From: Candidatus Accumulibacter contiguus
Lineage (GTDB): Bacteria; Pseudomonadota; Gammaproteobacteria; Burkholderiales; Rhodocyclaceae
Reading direction: 5' to 3'
Assembly: GCF_012940005.1 (NCBI RefSeq)
Contig: NZ_SPMX01000009.1
Location: 1 to 64,000, forward strand
DNA: 64,000 bases
Shown: piece by piece, positions 35,261-42,684 of the stretch
Numbering within the stretch: the stretch's first letter is position 1
Layout: the number at the start of each line of letters is the position of its first letter
Program-made: the position numbers and the translations under genes
Notes under the pieces: model-generated
Seen by the model: the letters and a program-made list of their open reading frames with translations, nothing else
The model's database searches: none
Told to the model about the DNA's origin: nothing

Positions 35261-36075
35261 TGGGCAAAATTGAATCGGGAAATGAACAGCGGCTCTCGGC
35301 AGCCCACCGATTGCTCAGGATTTTCGGAGAAGTCGAGGGAGTCGGGTTGGCCACCGTTGAGCAGGTTGAGGATATCAGCTGCACGCTGGGTCAGTTGCAG
35401 ATTGCGGCGGTCGCGCGGGCGCGGCAGACCGATCTCGATCTCGCCGCTGATCCGCCCCGGGCGGCTGGCCATGACGACCACCCGGTCGCTCAGGTAGGCC
35501 GACTCGTTGACGTCGTGGGTGACCATCAACAGCGTCGTGTCGTGATGGCTGGTGATGGACAGCAGCAGATCCTGCAGGCGCATGCGGGTGAAGGCATCAA
35601 CGGCACTGAACGGTTCGTCGAGCAGGAGCAGTGCGGGCTGGGTGAACAGGCCGCGGGCGATTGCCGCGCGCTGGGCCATGCCGCCCGAAAGCTGTTTCGG
35701 GTAGGCGTTGGCGAAATCTGCCAGGCCCACTTCGGTCAGCAGTTCATGGACCCGCGGATGCTTGCCGCCGGCCCGTCCGAGATCGAATCCGACGTTTTCG
35801 GCGACGGTCAGCCAGGGCAACAGGCGCGGCTCCTGAAAGATGAAACCGACATCGCGCGAATGCAGGTGGGGCCTTTCGCCCTTGACGCGGACCTCGCCCT
35901 GATAGTCAGAGCCCAGCCCGGCAATGATGCGCAGCAGGGTGCTCTTGCCGCAACCGCTCGGGCCGACCAGGCTGACGACCTGGCCCTGGTCGATGGAGAA
36001 CTCGACATTGTCGATGACGTGATGGGTCTGAAAATCCTTGGCCTTGACGGCCAGTGCCAGCAATGGTTGTGACAT
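35257..36075 (-). CDS. ABC transporter ATP-binding protein, sulfonate type
   Basis: The 272-residue ATPase has Walker [11 protein letters not shown]-loop FQEPRLLPW, signature LSGGMAQR, Walker B LLLLDEPFSAVDAF and VTHDVNES. The last ~25 residues (after DILNLLNGG) are not typical and probably come from the deletion that fused its 3' end to the OsmC remnant. ATG 36075 starts eight bases after the permease end. Its own binding protein (36936-37803) is damaged, so the pair may work with the separate binding protein at 27091-28101 or not at all. Confidence 0.87.
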   Translation of the reverse strand: MSQPLLALAVKAKDFQTHHVIDNVEFSIDQGQVVSLVGPSGCGKSTLLRIIAGLGSDYQGEVRVKGERPHLHSRDVGFIFQEPRLLPWLTVAENVGFDLGRAGGKHPRVHELLTEVGLADFANAYPKQLSGGMAQRAAIARGLFTQPALLLLDEPFSAVDAFTRMRLQDLLLSITSHHDTTLLMVTHDVNESAYLSDRVVVMASRPGRISGEIEIGLPRPRDRRNLQLTQRAADILNLLNGGQPDSLDFSENPEQSVGCREPLFISRFNFAH

Positions 36076-36083
36076 GGTATGGC

Positions 36084-36923
36084 TCAGGAGGGACGGCTGT
36101 CGAAGACGTCGCGCCAGGCAAGAAGGCGGCGTTCGAGCCAGCACAGCAGGCTGTCGCTCAGTTTCCCGAGCAGGGCAAGGACGATGATGGCGACGATGAC
36201 CAGGTCGGCCCGACCGGTCTCGCGGCCATCGGTCAGCAGATAGCCAAGGCCTTTTGTCGCGGCGATCAGTTCGGCGGCGACCAGGAACATCCAGGCCAGC
36301 GACAGCCCGGAACGCAGGCCGGTAAACAGGTTGGGCAGCGATGCCGGCAAAAAGATCCGGGTAATCAGCTTGGCACCGGTCAGCCCGTAGATACCGCCAA
36401 CTTCGACCAGCTTGCGATCAACATTCTGGATGCCGGCCACGAAATTGAGGTAGACCGGGAAGAAGGCGCCGATCGCGATCAGCGTGATTTTCGGCGACTC
36501 GTCGATGCCCAGCCAGAGCAGCAGCAGCGGCACCCAGGCCAGCGAGGGAATGGCGCGAATCGCCTGGAAGGTCGGGTCGAGCAGTGCTTCGACACAGCGT
36601 GACAGGCCGACGGCAGCACCGACGATCAGGGCCAGGCCTGCGCCGATGGAAAATCCGATCACGACACGCAGCGAACTGACGCCGATATGACCGAAGATGG
36701 CGCCACTCTGTCCGAGATCGGCCAGCGTGAACACCAGTTCGCTCGGCGGCGGCAACAAATGAGCGCTGACCCAGCCGAGACGGACCACGCTTTCCCAAAT
36801 GATCAGCAGAATCACCGGCACGATCAGACCCTGGCCCTTGCGGGCCAGGGTCTGCCACCGGAGTGAATTGCCTGCAGGGGTCTCGCCCGATGCGGGGAGA
36901 ATGGCGGTACTGCTCAGGCTCAT
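36084..36923 (-). CDS. ABC transporter permease, sulfonate type (SsuC-like)
   Basis: The 279-residue protein has about six membrane segments (LIVPVILLIIWESVVRLGW, VVIGFSIGAGLALIVGAAVG, LAWVPLLLLWLGIDESPKI, LVIVAIIVLALLGKLSDSLL) and the coupling loop VGGIYGLTGAKLITRIFLPA. It lies between the damaged binding protein and the ATPase on one strand. Confidence 0.88.
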   Translation of the reverse strand: MSLSSTAILPASGETPAGNSLRWQTLARKGQGLIVPVILLIIWESVVRLGWVSAHLLPPPSELVFTLADLGQSGAIFGHIGVSSLRVVIGFSIGAGLALIVGAAVGLSRCVEALLDPTFQAIRAIPSLAWVPLLLLWLGIDESPKITLIAIGAFFPVYLNFVAGIQNVDRKLVEVGGIYGLTGAKLITRIFLPASLPNLFTGLRSGLSLAWMFLVAAELIAATKGLGYLLTDGRETGRADLVIVAIIVLALLGKLSDSLLCWLERRLLAWRDVFDSRPS

Positions 36924-36935
36924 CCGGTGGACCCC

Positions 36936-37803
36936 TTAGCGAACGACGGCTTTGGCGAAGCTCGGCTCGATCAGTTCATCGATAACTTTGTTCACGTCCG
37001 TGCCCTTCTTGACCAGTTCCTCCTCGATCAGGATCGAACCGGCAGACTTGAAGGCCTTGATGTGTTCTTCACCCGGCACGGAGTTCTTGAAATCGTTGCG
37101 GGTCAGTTGCAGTTTGGCCACCGGTAGCGACAGTTTGGCTTCCTCGGAAATGATCTTGGCGGTTTCGTCCGGATTGGCGATGATCCACTTGCGTGCTTTT
37201 TCATAGGCAGCAATGACCTTCTTGACGTGATCCGGATGATCCTTGGCAAACTTCTCGGTGACATTGAGGAAGCCGTAGGTGTTGTAGGCAACGTTGCGGT
37301 AGATCAGCTTCGATCCGGCCTCGACTTCGCTGGCTGCCATCAGCGGATCCAGGCCGGCCCAGGCATCGACCTTGCCTTGCTCAAGAGCGGCGCGGCCATC
37401 GGCGTGCTGCAGTGCGACGTGCTCGATGTCGGACTTCTTCAGGCCTTCGGCGTGCAGGCTGCGCAACAGAAAAAGGAAGGGATCGGTGCCCTTGGTAGCG
37501 GCCACTTTCTTGCCCTTCAGGTCCTTGATCGATTTGATCGGCGAATCCTTGGGAACAACCAGCGCGGTCCATTCCGGGCGCGAGTAAATGTAGACACCCT
37601 TGATCGGGTTGCCGTTGGCCTTGCTCAATACTGCGGCCAGGCCAGCCGTCGAGCCGAAATCGATGCTGCCGCTGTTGAGATATTCGAGAGCGCGGTTGCT
37701 GCCGGCGCTGAGCACCCATTTGACTGGAACGTTTTCGGCCTTGAGGTCCTGCTCCAGCCAAAACGCTTGAGCACCAGGCTCGGTGCGAACATGACAACGC
37801 CCC
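36936..37803 (-). pseudogene. Sulfonate ABC binding protein, 5' truncated and frameshifted
   Basis: The main frame carries LEQDLKAENVPVKWVLSAGS, LEYLNSGSIDFGSTAGLAAV and the second lobe KVAATKGTDPFLFLLRSLHA down to LIEPSFAKAVVR. Its natural N-terminus is in the next frame (APSLVLKRFGW). The expected GGCTGGCTGGAG appears as GGCTGGAG near 37756, so a 4-base unit was lost by slippage. Signal peptide and the first strand are absent; upstream is a hairpin and the cargo desulfurase gene. Without signal and frame it is not expected to function. Confidence 0.78.
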
Positions 37804-37828
37804 GGGGTGCACGCAGCACGCCGGGGCG
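37798..37828 (-). terminator. Strong hairpin after the encapsulin cargo gene
   Basis: CGCCCCGG and CCGGGGCG form an 8-bp stem, extended inward by GTGC/GCAC after one G-G mismatch, with a 5-base loop. It lies 28 bases after the desulfurase stop on the minus strand. No T-run follows, so it may be a weak terminator or an mRNA-stabilising hairpin at the end of the encapsulin operon. Confidence 0.5.
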
Positions 37829-37855
37829 CTTCTCTTTCCCTAGGCCGGCAGCCGG

Positions 37856-39682
37856 CTAGCTGACTGCCCGGCCCTTTCCCCTCGCCAGGCGCTGCAGTAC
37901 CGACACCAGCAAATCCACTTCCTGGCAGGTATTGTAGAAGGCCAGCGATGGCCGCACCGTGGCTTCGACACCGAAGCGGCGCAGGATCGGCTGCGCGCAA
38001 TGATGGCCGGCGCGTACGGCAATGCCTTCCTCGTTGAGCGCTGCCCCGACCTCCTCCGGGCGGTAACCGGCGAGGACGAAGGACAGCACACTGGCCTTGT
38101 CGTCGGCCGTGCCGATCAGGCGAATGCCGGGGATCGGCTTGACCCGCTGCGTCGCGTAGGCAAGGAGGTCATGCTCGTAGCGCGAGATGTTCTCGATGCC
38201 GATCCGCTCCATATAGTCGATCGCCGCACCAAGGCCAACGGCATCGGCGATGTTGCCGGTGCCGGCCTCGAAGCGCGCTGGCACGCCCTGGTACAGGGTG
38301 CGCTCGAAGGTGACGTCGGCGATCATGTTGCCGCCTCCCTGCCAGGGCGGCATGTCTTCGAGAATGTCGCGCTTGCCGTAGACGACGCCGATGCCGGTCG
38401 GCGCAAATACCTTGTGGCCGGAGAAGACGAAGAAATCGGCATCGATGGCCTGCACGTTGACGCGCATGTGCGACACTGACTGGGCACCGTCGACCAGCAC
38501 CCTGGCGCCCGCCCGGTGGGCGAGTTCAACGATTTCCTTGACTGGCGTGACGGTGCCCAGGGCATTGGAGACCTGGCTGACAGCCACCAGCTTCGTGCGG
38601 TCGTTCAACAGTCGCTGGTATTCTTCGAGCAGAAGCTGGCCCCTGTCGTCCACCGGAATGACCCGGATTCTGGCCCCCGTTTCGGCGGCGAGCTGCTGCC
38701 AAGGGACGATGTTGGCGTGATGTTCGAGCAGCGAGATGATGATTTCGTCGCCTTCGCGGATGTTCTGCCTGCCCCAGCTCTTGGCGACCAGGTTGATGGC
38801 CTCGGTGGCGCCGCGCACGAAAATGATCTCCTCGGCCGAACCCGCGCCGATGAAGCGCGCCACCTTGCTGCGAGCGGCCTCGTAGGCATCTGTCGAGCGC
38901 GCCGCCAGTTCGTGCGCGGCACGGTGGATGTTGGAGTTTTCGTGCTGGTAGAACTGCACCAGTCGATCGATGACCGCCTGCGGCTTTTGCGTCGTCGCCG
39001 CATTGTCGAACCAGACCAGCGGCTTGCCATTGACGCGTTCGGCGAGGATCGGGAAGTCGCGACGTACAGCCTGCACGTCGAAGGCCGGGAAGCGCCCGAC
39101 ATCGGACTGCGGGACTGACGCCGGCTGATCGAGGAAGTAGTAGCCGCCGTGGCCGGGCGCCGATGGCGGCGCTGCCGCCGGCAGTGAGCGTTCGCCGGCG
39201 AGTTCATCGAGCACGCGGCGCAGGGCGGCCTCGCCTGGCAGTTCGAAGGGGTGGGCGACGACGTGATTGTCCGCACCCGCTGCCGGTGCCTGGTGTGCTG
39301 ACGAGAGCGCCGCTGCTTCACCGAGGAAGTAATACGGCGACCCCGGTACACCCGCGGGGGCGCTGATCGGGGCGGTCATCGGCAACGCGGCGGCATAGGC
39401 TTCGGGCACGCCAAACTCCGGCGCGACAGGCCCCGCTTCGACCGGCGCCTGGCCGACCGAGGGCGCGGCGAAGGGCTGCAACGCCGGCCCCGGCTCGCCG
39501 ATGGCCAGGCCCTTGATCCCCGGCGCCAATGGCGAAGACGAGGCCTCGCCCCCTGGCAGTGCCCGGAAAAATTCGCCGGCGAGACGGGCAAGCGCCGTTT
39601 CGTCCGGCAGCCCCGGAATGGCCGCGAGGCTGAAGGGCAATGCGCCGGGCAGCGAATCAGCGGTAGGTGTCAGCATAGTCAT
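37856..39682 (-). CDS. Cysteine desulfurase, family 2A encapsulin cargo
   Basis: A 608-residue SufS-type class II desulfurase with a ~200-residue N-terminal extension. The catalytic part (about 203-608) shows PLVWFDNAATTQKPQAVIDR, HENSNIHRAAH, the PLP lysine in FSGHKVFAPTG and the persulfide cysteine in RAGHHCAQP. The extension is Pro/Ala/Gly-rich and probably disordered, with two YYFL motifs (residues 117-120 and 181-184) and repeated LPxExAL segments. Such extensions carry the encapsulation signals of family 2A cargo. ATG 39682 overlaps the shell gene by 26 bases (ATG 39676 is possible). It removes sulfur from cysteine, giving alanine and enzyme persulfide, inside the shell. Confidence 0.93.
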   Translation of the reverse strand: MTMLTPTADSLPGALPFSLAAIPGLPDETALARLAGEFFRALPGGEASSSPLAPGIKGLAIGEPGPALQPFAAPSVGQAPVEAGPVAPEFGVPEAYAAALPMTAPISAPAGVPGSPYYFLGEAAALSSAHQAPAAGADNHVVAHPFELPGEAALRRVLDELAGERSLPAAAPPSAPGHGGYYFLDQPASVPQSDVGRFPAFDVQAVRRDFPILAERVNGKPLVWFDNAATTQKPQAVIDRLVQFYQHENSNIHRAAHELAARSTDAYEAARSKVARFIGAGSAEEIIFVRGATEAINLVAKSWGRQNIREGDEIIISLLEHHANIVPWQQLAAETGARIRVIPVDDRGQLLLEEYQRLLNDRTKLVAVSQVSNALGTVTPVKEIVELAHRAGARVLVDGAQSVSHMRVNVQAIDADFFVFSGHKVFAPTGIGVVYGKRDILEDMPPWQGGGNMIADVTFERTLYQGVPARFEAGTGNIADAVGLGAAIDYMERIGIENISRYEHDLLAYATQRVKPIPGIRLIGTADDKASVLSFVLAGYRPEEVGAALNEEGIAVRAGHHCAQPILRRFGVEATVRPSLAFYNTCQEVDLLVSVLQRLARGKGRAVS

Positions 39683-40583
39683 GGTATTTGTCGATCTCCA
39701 CGTCATCGAGGACAGCCAATGCGTCTTCCGTATGGACAGCCAGCGAGCAATAGAGCGAAATCAGGTAGGAGGCAATGGCATTACGGTCGATGCCCATGAA
39801 GCGCACCGACAGGCCGGGGCTCTGTTCGCCCGGCAGGCCCGGCTGATAGAGGCCGACGACCCCCTGGCGCTTGTCGCCGACGCGCAGGAGCAGAACCTTG
39901 GTCTTGCCGTCCTCGACCGGCACCTTGTCCGACGGGATCAGCGGGATGCCGCGCCAGGTCACGAACTGCGAGCCGAACAGCGAAACGGTCGGTGGTGGAA
40001 CGCCGCGGCGGGTGCACTCGCGGCCAAAAGCGGCAATCGCCAGCGGATGCGTGAGGAAGAAGGCGGGTTCCTTCCAGACCTTGGTCAGCAGATCGTCGAG
40101 GTCATCCGGCGTCGGCGCGCCGCTCAGCGTCGTGATGCGCTGACCGTCGGCGACATTTGCCAGCAGGCCGTAGTCGCCGTTGTTGATCAGTTCGTTCTCC
40201 TGCCGCTCCTTGATCGTCTCGATGGTCAACCGCAGTTGTTCCTTGATCTGGTCGTGCGGACTGCTGTACAGGTCCGAAATACGGGTGTGTACGTCGAGGA
40301 CGGTGGTGACGGCGCTGAGGAAGTACTCGCGTGGCTTCTCCTCGTAATCGACGAAGGTCTGCGGCAGTTCCGACTCGTCGCGCTTGGCGCAGGCGACTTG
40401 CACATTGCGCGGGTTCTTGACCTGGTTCAGGCGGTAGATGCCGGCTTCGACGGGCAGCCATTGCAGCAGGTGCGTCAGCCAGCGCGGGGAAATGGTCGAG
40501 AGCTGCGGGACGGTCTTGGTGGCGTTGGCCAGTTGCCGTGCGGCGACATCGCTCAGGGCGGCTTGGTGGGGACTATCTGCCAT
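39657..40583 (-). CDS. Family 2A encapsulin nanocompartment shell protein (SrpI-like)
   Basis: The 308-residue protein matches SrpI-type encapsulins in length and sequence: VPQLSTISPRWLTHLLQWLP, VEAGIYRLNQVKNPRNVQVA, YEEKPREYFLSAVTTVLDVH and RISDLYSSPHDQIKEQLRLT. FGRECTRRGVPPPTVSLFGS and LSVRFMGIDRNAIASYLISL follow. Family 2A shells self-assemble through an HK97-phage fold into ~25 nm T=1 cages; no cNMP-binding insertion (family 2B) is present. ATG 40583 has AAGGAG seven bases upstream; a longer in-frame start lies in the promoter and is rejected. It is immediately followed by its cargo. A palindrome at 40628-40648 sits 45-65 bases before the start. Confidence 0.93.
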   Translation of the reverse strand: MADSPHQAALSDVAARQLANATKTVPQLSTISPRWLTHLLQWLPVEAGIYRLNQVKNPRNVQVACAKRDESELPQTFVDYEEKPREYFLSAVTTVLDVHTRISDLYSSPHDQIKEQLRLTIETIKERQENELINNGDYGLLANVADGQRITTLSGAPTPDDLDDLLTKVWKEPAFFLTHPLAIAAFGRECTRRGVPPPTVSLFGSQFVTWRGIPLIPSDKVPVEDGKTKVLLLRVGDKRQGVVGLYQPGLPGEQSPGLSVRFMGIDRNAIASYLISLYCSLAVHTEDALAVLDDVEIDKYHDYADTYR

Positions 40584-40627
40584 GGGGTACTCCTTGCAAT
40601 TGTGACAGGGGTTATAAGAAAAACGCA

Positions 40628-40648
40628 TAAGCAAATAAATTTTGCTTA
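40628..40648. promoter_or_regulatory. Palindromic operator before the encapsulin gene
   Basis: TAAGCAAA (40628-40635) and TTTGCTTA (40641-40648) form a perfect 8-bp inverted repeat around TAAAT. It is AT-rich in a GC-rich genome and lies 45-65 bases upstream of the shell ATG, a promoter position. The half-site recurs at 42559-42607 and 49268-49277. The XRE gene product encoded just upstream is one candidate ligand; a CysB-type regulator encoded elsewhere is another. Confidence 0.6.
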
Positions 40649-40733
40649 AAAGGCAACATTACCCTTTGCGGGACGGGTAGCTCAACATGCTATAGCCACC
40701 ACCAGGGCCGATGCCGCTGACTTCGGGCGAGCG

Positions 40734-40955
40734 CTATCCACGCTCGCAACGAGCGACCAGAGCCGAGAGGTCGACCTCCAGCGCTCGTGCCAGCTTGTCG
40801 GCGGTGATCAGCGAAGGACAGGCAATGCCGCGCTCGATCTCGCCGACGTAGGAGCGGTTGAGGTTGGCCTTTTCCGCCAGACGCTCCTGCGACCAGCCGT
40901 GCGCCTGACGTAACTGCCGGACGACGACCGGGAAGCGGTCGCTGAGGCCGTTCAA
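40734..40955 (-). CDS. XRE-family helix-turn-helix regulator, 73 residues
   Basis: A single HTH_3 domain fills the protein: VVVRQLRQAHGWSQERLAEK, then ANLNRSYVGEIERGIACPSL and ADKLARALEVDLSAL, with the recognition helix around NRSYVGEIERG. TTG 40955 overlaps the acetyltransferase stop (TTGA), indicating coupling. It lies 150 bases before the shell gene and is a plausible local regulator of the nanocompartment. No ligand domain is present. Confidence 0.85.
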   Translation of the reverse strand: MNGLSDRFPVVVRQLRQAHGWSQERLAEKANLNRSYVGEIERGIACPSLITADKLARALEVDLSALVARCERG

Positions 40956-41917
40956 ATGCCGCCGCCGTCTTCGAGAATCTCGTTCCTGGCAAACGCCTGG
41001 GTGACGATGCTCCCCGGCGGAACGCTGTGCGTCAGCCAGACGTTGCCGCCGATCGACGAGCCCCGGCCGATCGTGATGCGGCCGAGGATGGTGGCGCCGG
41101 CGTAGATGACCACATCGTCCTCGACCAGCGGATGGCGCGGCGAGCCCTTCTCGAGGGCGCCGTCGGCATCGACGGTGAAGCGTTTGGCACCGAGGGTAAC
41201 CGCCTGATAGAGACGAACCCGCTGGCCAATGACTGCGGTTTCGCCAATGACGACGCCGGTGCCGTGATCGATGAAGAAGCTGCTGCCGATACTGGCGCCA
41301 GGGTGGATGTCGATGCCGGTGGCGGAGTGGGCGAGTTCGGCGACGATACGGGCCAGCAGCGGCACGCCGAGCCGGTACAGGGTATGCGCCAGGCGGTGGT
41401 GAATGGTCGCCAGCGTCCCTGGATAGCAGAGAACGATTTCATCGACACTGCGAGCAGCCGGATCGCCACGGTAGGCGGCCTCGACATCGCTGTCGAGAAG
41501 GACACGAATGTCGGGCAAAGCGGCAGCAAACTGGCGCACGACCTCGATCGCCTGCTTCTCGATGGTCGCGGCGTCGACCTCCGGGTCGTGCCGGGCAACA
41601 TGCTGCAATTCCAGGCGCACCTGGTCTACGAGACTGCGCAACGCGATGTCGAGGGTGTGGCCGACATAGAAATCTTCGCTGTGTCCCTGCTTCAGATCGG
41701 GCGGGCCAAGGCGCATCGGAAAGAGTGCGCCGCACAGCCGCTCGACGATGTCGCGCAGAGCGTCACGGGAAGGAAACTCGCGGGCGCCCGATTCGAGGGC
41801 GCGGTGCTGCGCCAGGCGCCAGCGCTCACGAGCAGCGCGCAGATCGCGGACGATGTCGTCAAGACCCGAGAGCGCCGAGTTCGACGGATCGGGTAGTGAA
41901 CGAAAGGTTGCGTTCAT
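40952..41917 (-). CDS. epsC: Serine O-acetyltransferase
   Basis: The 321-residue enzyme transfers acetyl from acetyl-CoA to L-serine, giving O-acetylserine, the acceptor for sulfide in cysteine synthesis. The helical N-terminal half (FPMRLGPPDLKQGHSEDFYV) leads into the left-handed beta-helix: GIDIHPGASIGSSFFIDHGT, GVVIGETAVIGQRVRLYQAV, and IIGRG-type hexapeptides. Asp/His catalytic residues are in IDHGTG. This long EpsC-type form differs from short CysE. ATG 41917 has GAGGAAA upstream. It is commonly seen with family 2A encapsulins; here it lies between rhodanese and regulator genes. Confidence 0.9.
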   Translation of the reverse strand: MNATFRSLPDPSNSALSGLDDIVRDLRAARERWRLAQHRALESGAREFPSRDALRDIVERLCGALFPMRLGPPDLKQGHSEDFYVGHTLDIALRSLVDQVRLELQHVARHDPEVDAATIEKQAIEVVRQFAAALPDIRVLLDSDVEAAYRGDPAARSVDEIVLCYPGTLATIHHRLAHTLYRLGVPLLARIVAELAHSATGIDIHPGASIGSSFFIDHGTGVVIGETAVIGQRVRLYQAVTLGAKRFTVDADGALEKGSPRHPLVEDDVVIYAGATILGRITIGRGSSIGGNVWLTHSVPPGSIVTQAFARNEILEDGGGI

Positions 41918-41937
41918 CAATCGTTTTTCCTCAACGC

Positions 41938-42456
41938 TCAGTCCTGAACCCAGGGCAGGCCATGGTAGCGCCAGCCACCGGTCACACCGCGTTGTCCGTC
42001 GGCAGTAATCTCGCCCTCGAAGCCTTCCAGAACGTTGAACACCCGCAGGAAGCCAGCGCGTGTAGCGGCTTCGGCGGCCGCGGCCGAGCGCTTGCCGCTG
42101 CGGCAAATGAGGAGAATCACGTCGTTCTTGGCGGCCTTGCCTGCGAGTTCACGGGCGAAGCGCGGATTCTTCGTCAGAGCCGCCCCGGATTGCCATTGCA
42201 CCAGTGGAGTACCGGGCACGTGACCGACGTACTTGTATTCCTCGGTGGTGCGCACGTCGATGAGAATGGCGACCCCCGCCTCCGCCAAAGTCCAGGCCTC
42301 GTGCGGCGGAATCGTACCGGCGTAGGGAAGGTTCTCGCGCGCGGCACGCGCGGTCGCTGCGGCGAGGATGCCGTGCAGGTCGGCGTCGTGCGCAGCAGCA
42401 TCCGAGTCGTATTCCGTCGCGATCGGGGCAAAGTCGGGTTGGGCAGTGGCAAGCAT
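41938..42456 (-). CDS. Rhodanese-like sulfurtransferase
   Basis: The 172-residue protein has one active rhodanese domain (about 60-165). Visible are VAILIDVRTTEEYKYVGHVP, the active-site loop LLICRSGKRSAAAAE with the persulfide cysteine, and VFNVLEGFEGEI. About 55 N-terminal residues of unknown role precede it. The six-residue loop CRSGKR is the form of sulfur-accepting rhodaneses. It is the first gene of the encapsulin gene set and could carry persulfide sulfur to or from the cargo desulfurase. A divergent promoter with an inverted repeat lies upstream. Confidence 0.88.
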   Translation of the reverse strand: MLATAQPDFAPIATEYDSDAAAHDADLHGILAAATARAARENLPYAGTIPPHEAWTLAEAGVAILIDVRTTEEYKYVGHVPGTPLVQWQSGAALTKNPRFARELAGKAAKNDVILLICRSGKRSAAAAEAATRAGFLRVFNVLEGFEGEITADGQRGVTGGWRYHGLPWVQD

Positions 42457-42558
42457 CGAAGTCTCCTGGACATGGAAAACCAGCCGTCGTGGTGATGGCG
42501 CCGGCCTGTGGGCAGCACTCTAACCGCAGGGTCTGTGACAGCGAACGAAGAAAAACTG

Positions 42559-42607
42559 CGTTGCTTATAACGGAATGGCGCTAATAGTCTGTGGGGTATA
42601 AGCAACG
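42559..42607. promoter_or_regulatory. Divergent promoter operator: perfect 11-bp inverted repeat
   Basis: CGTTGCTTATA (42559-42569) and TATAAGCAACG (42597-42607) are exact reverse complements with a 27-base spacer. They lie between the rhodanese gene (minus) and a sulfonate transporter operon (plus), so one regulator may control both. The inner half-site ATAAGCAA is the same as before the encapsulin gene. Spaced half-sites are typical of LysR-type or DNA-looping regulators. Confidence 0.6.
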
Positions 42608-42684
42608 AATGAAACAATCGTTCTTGTCGCTTGTTGGACACGCTAGAGTTCCATCCTGAATTTCCCCACTCTCAGGAGAACGCG

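Noticed and set aside
39501-40649. Plus-strand frame of ~380 codons opposite shell and cargo genes
   Set aside because: It is antisense to the encapsulin and desulfurase, both clearly conserved; there is no recognisable family.
40952-42106. Longer serine acetyltransferase start (63 extra codons)
   Set aside because: The extension covers the rhodanese gene end, is Arg-rich, and lacks the GAGGAAA site present before ATG 41917.
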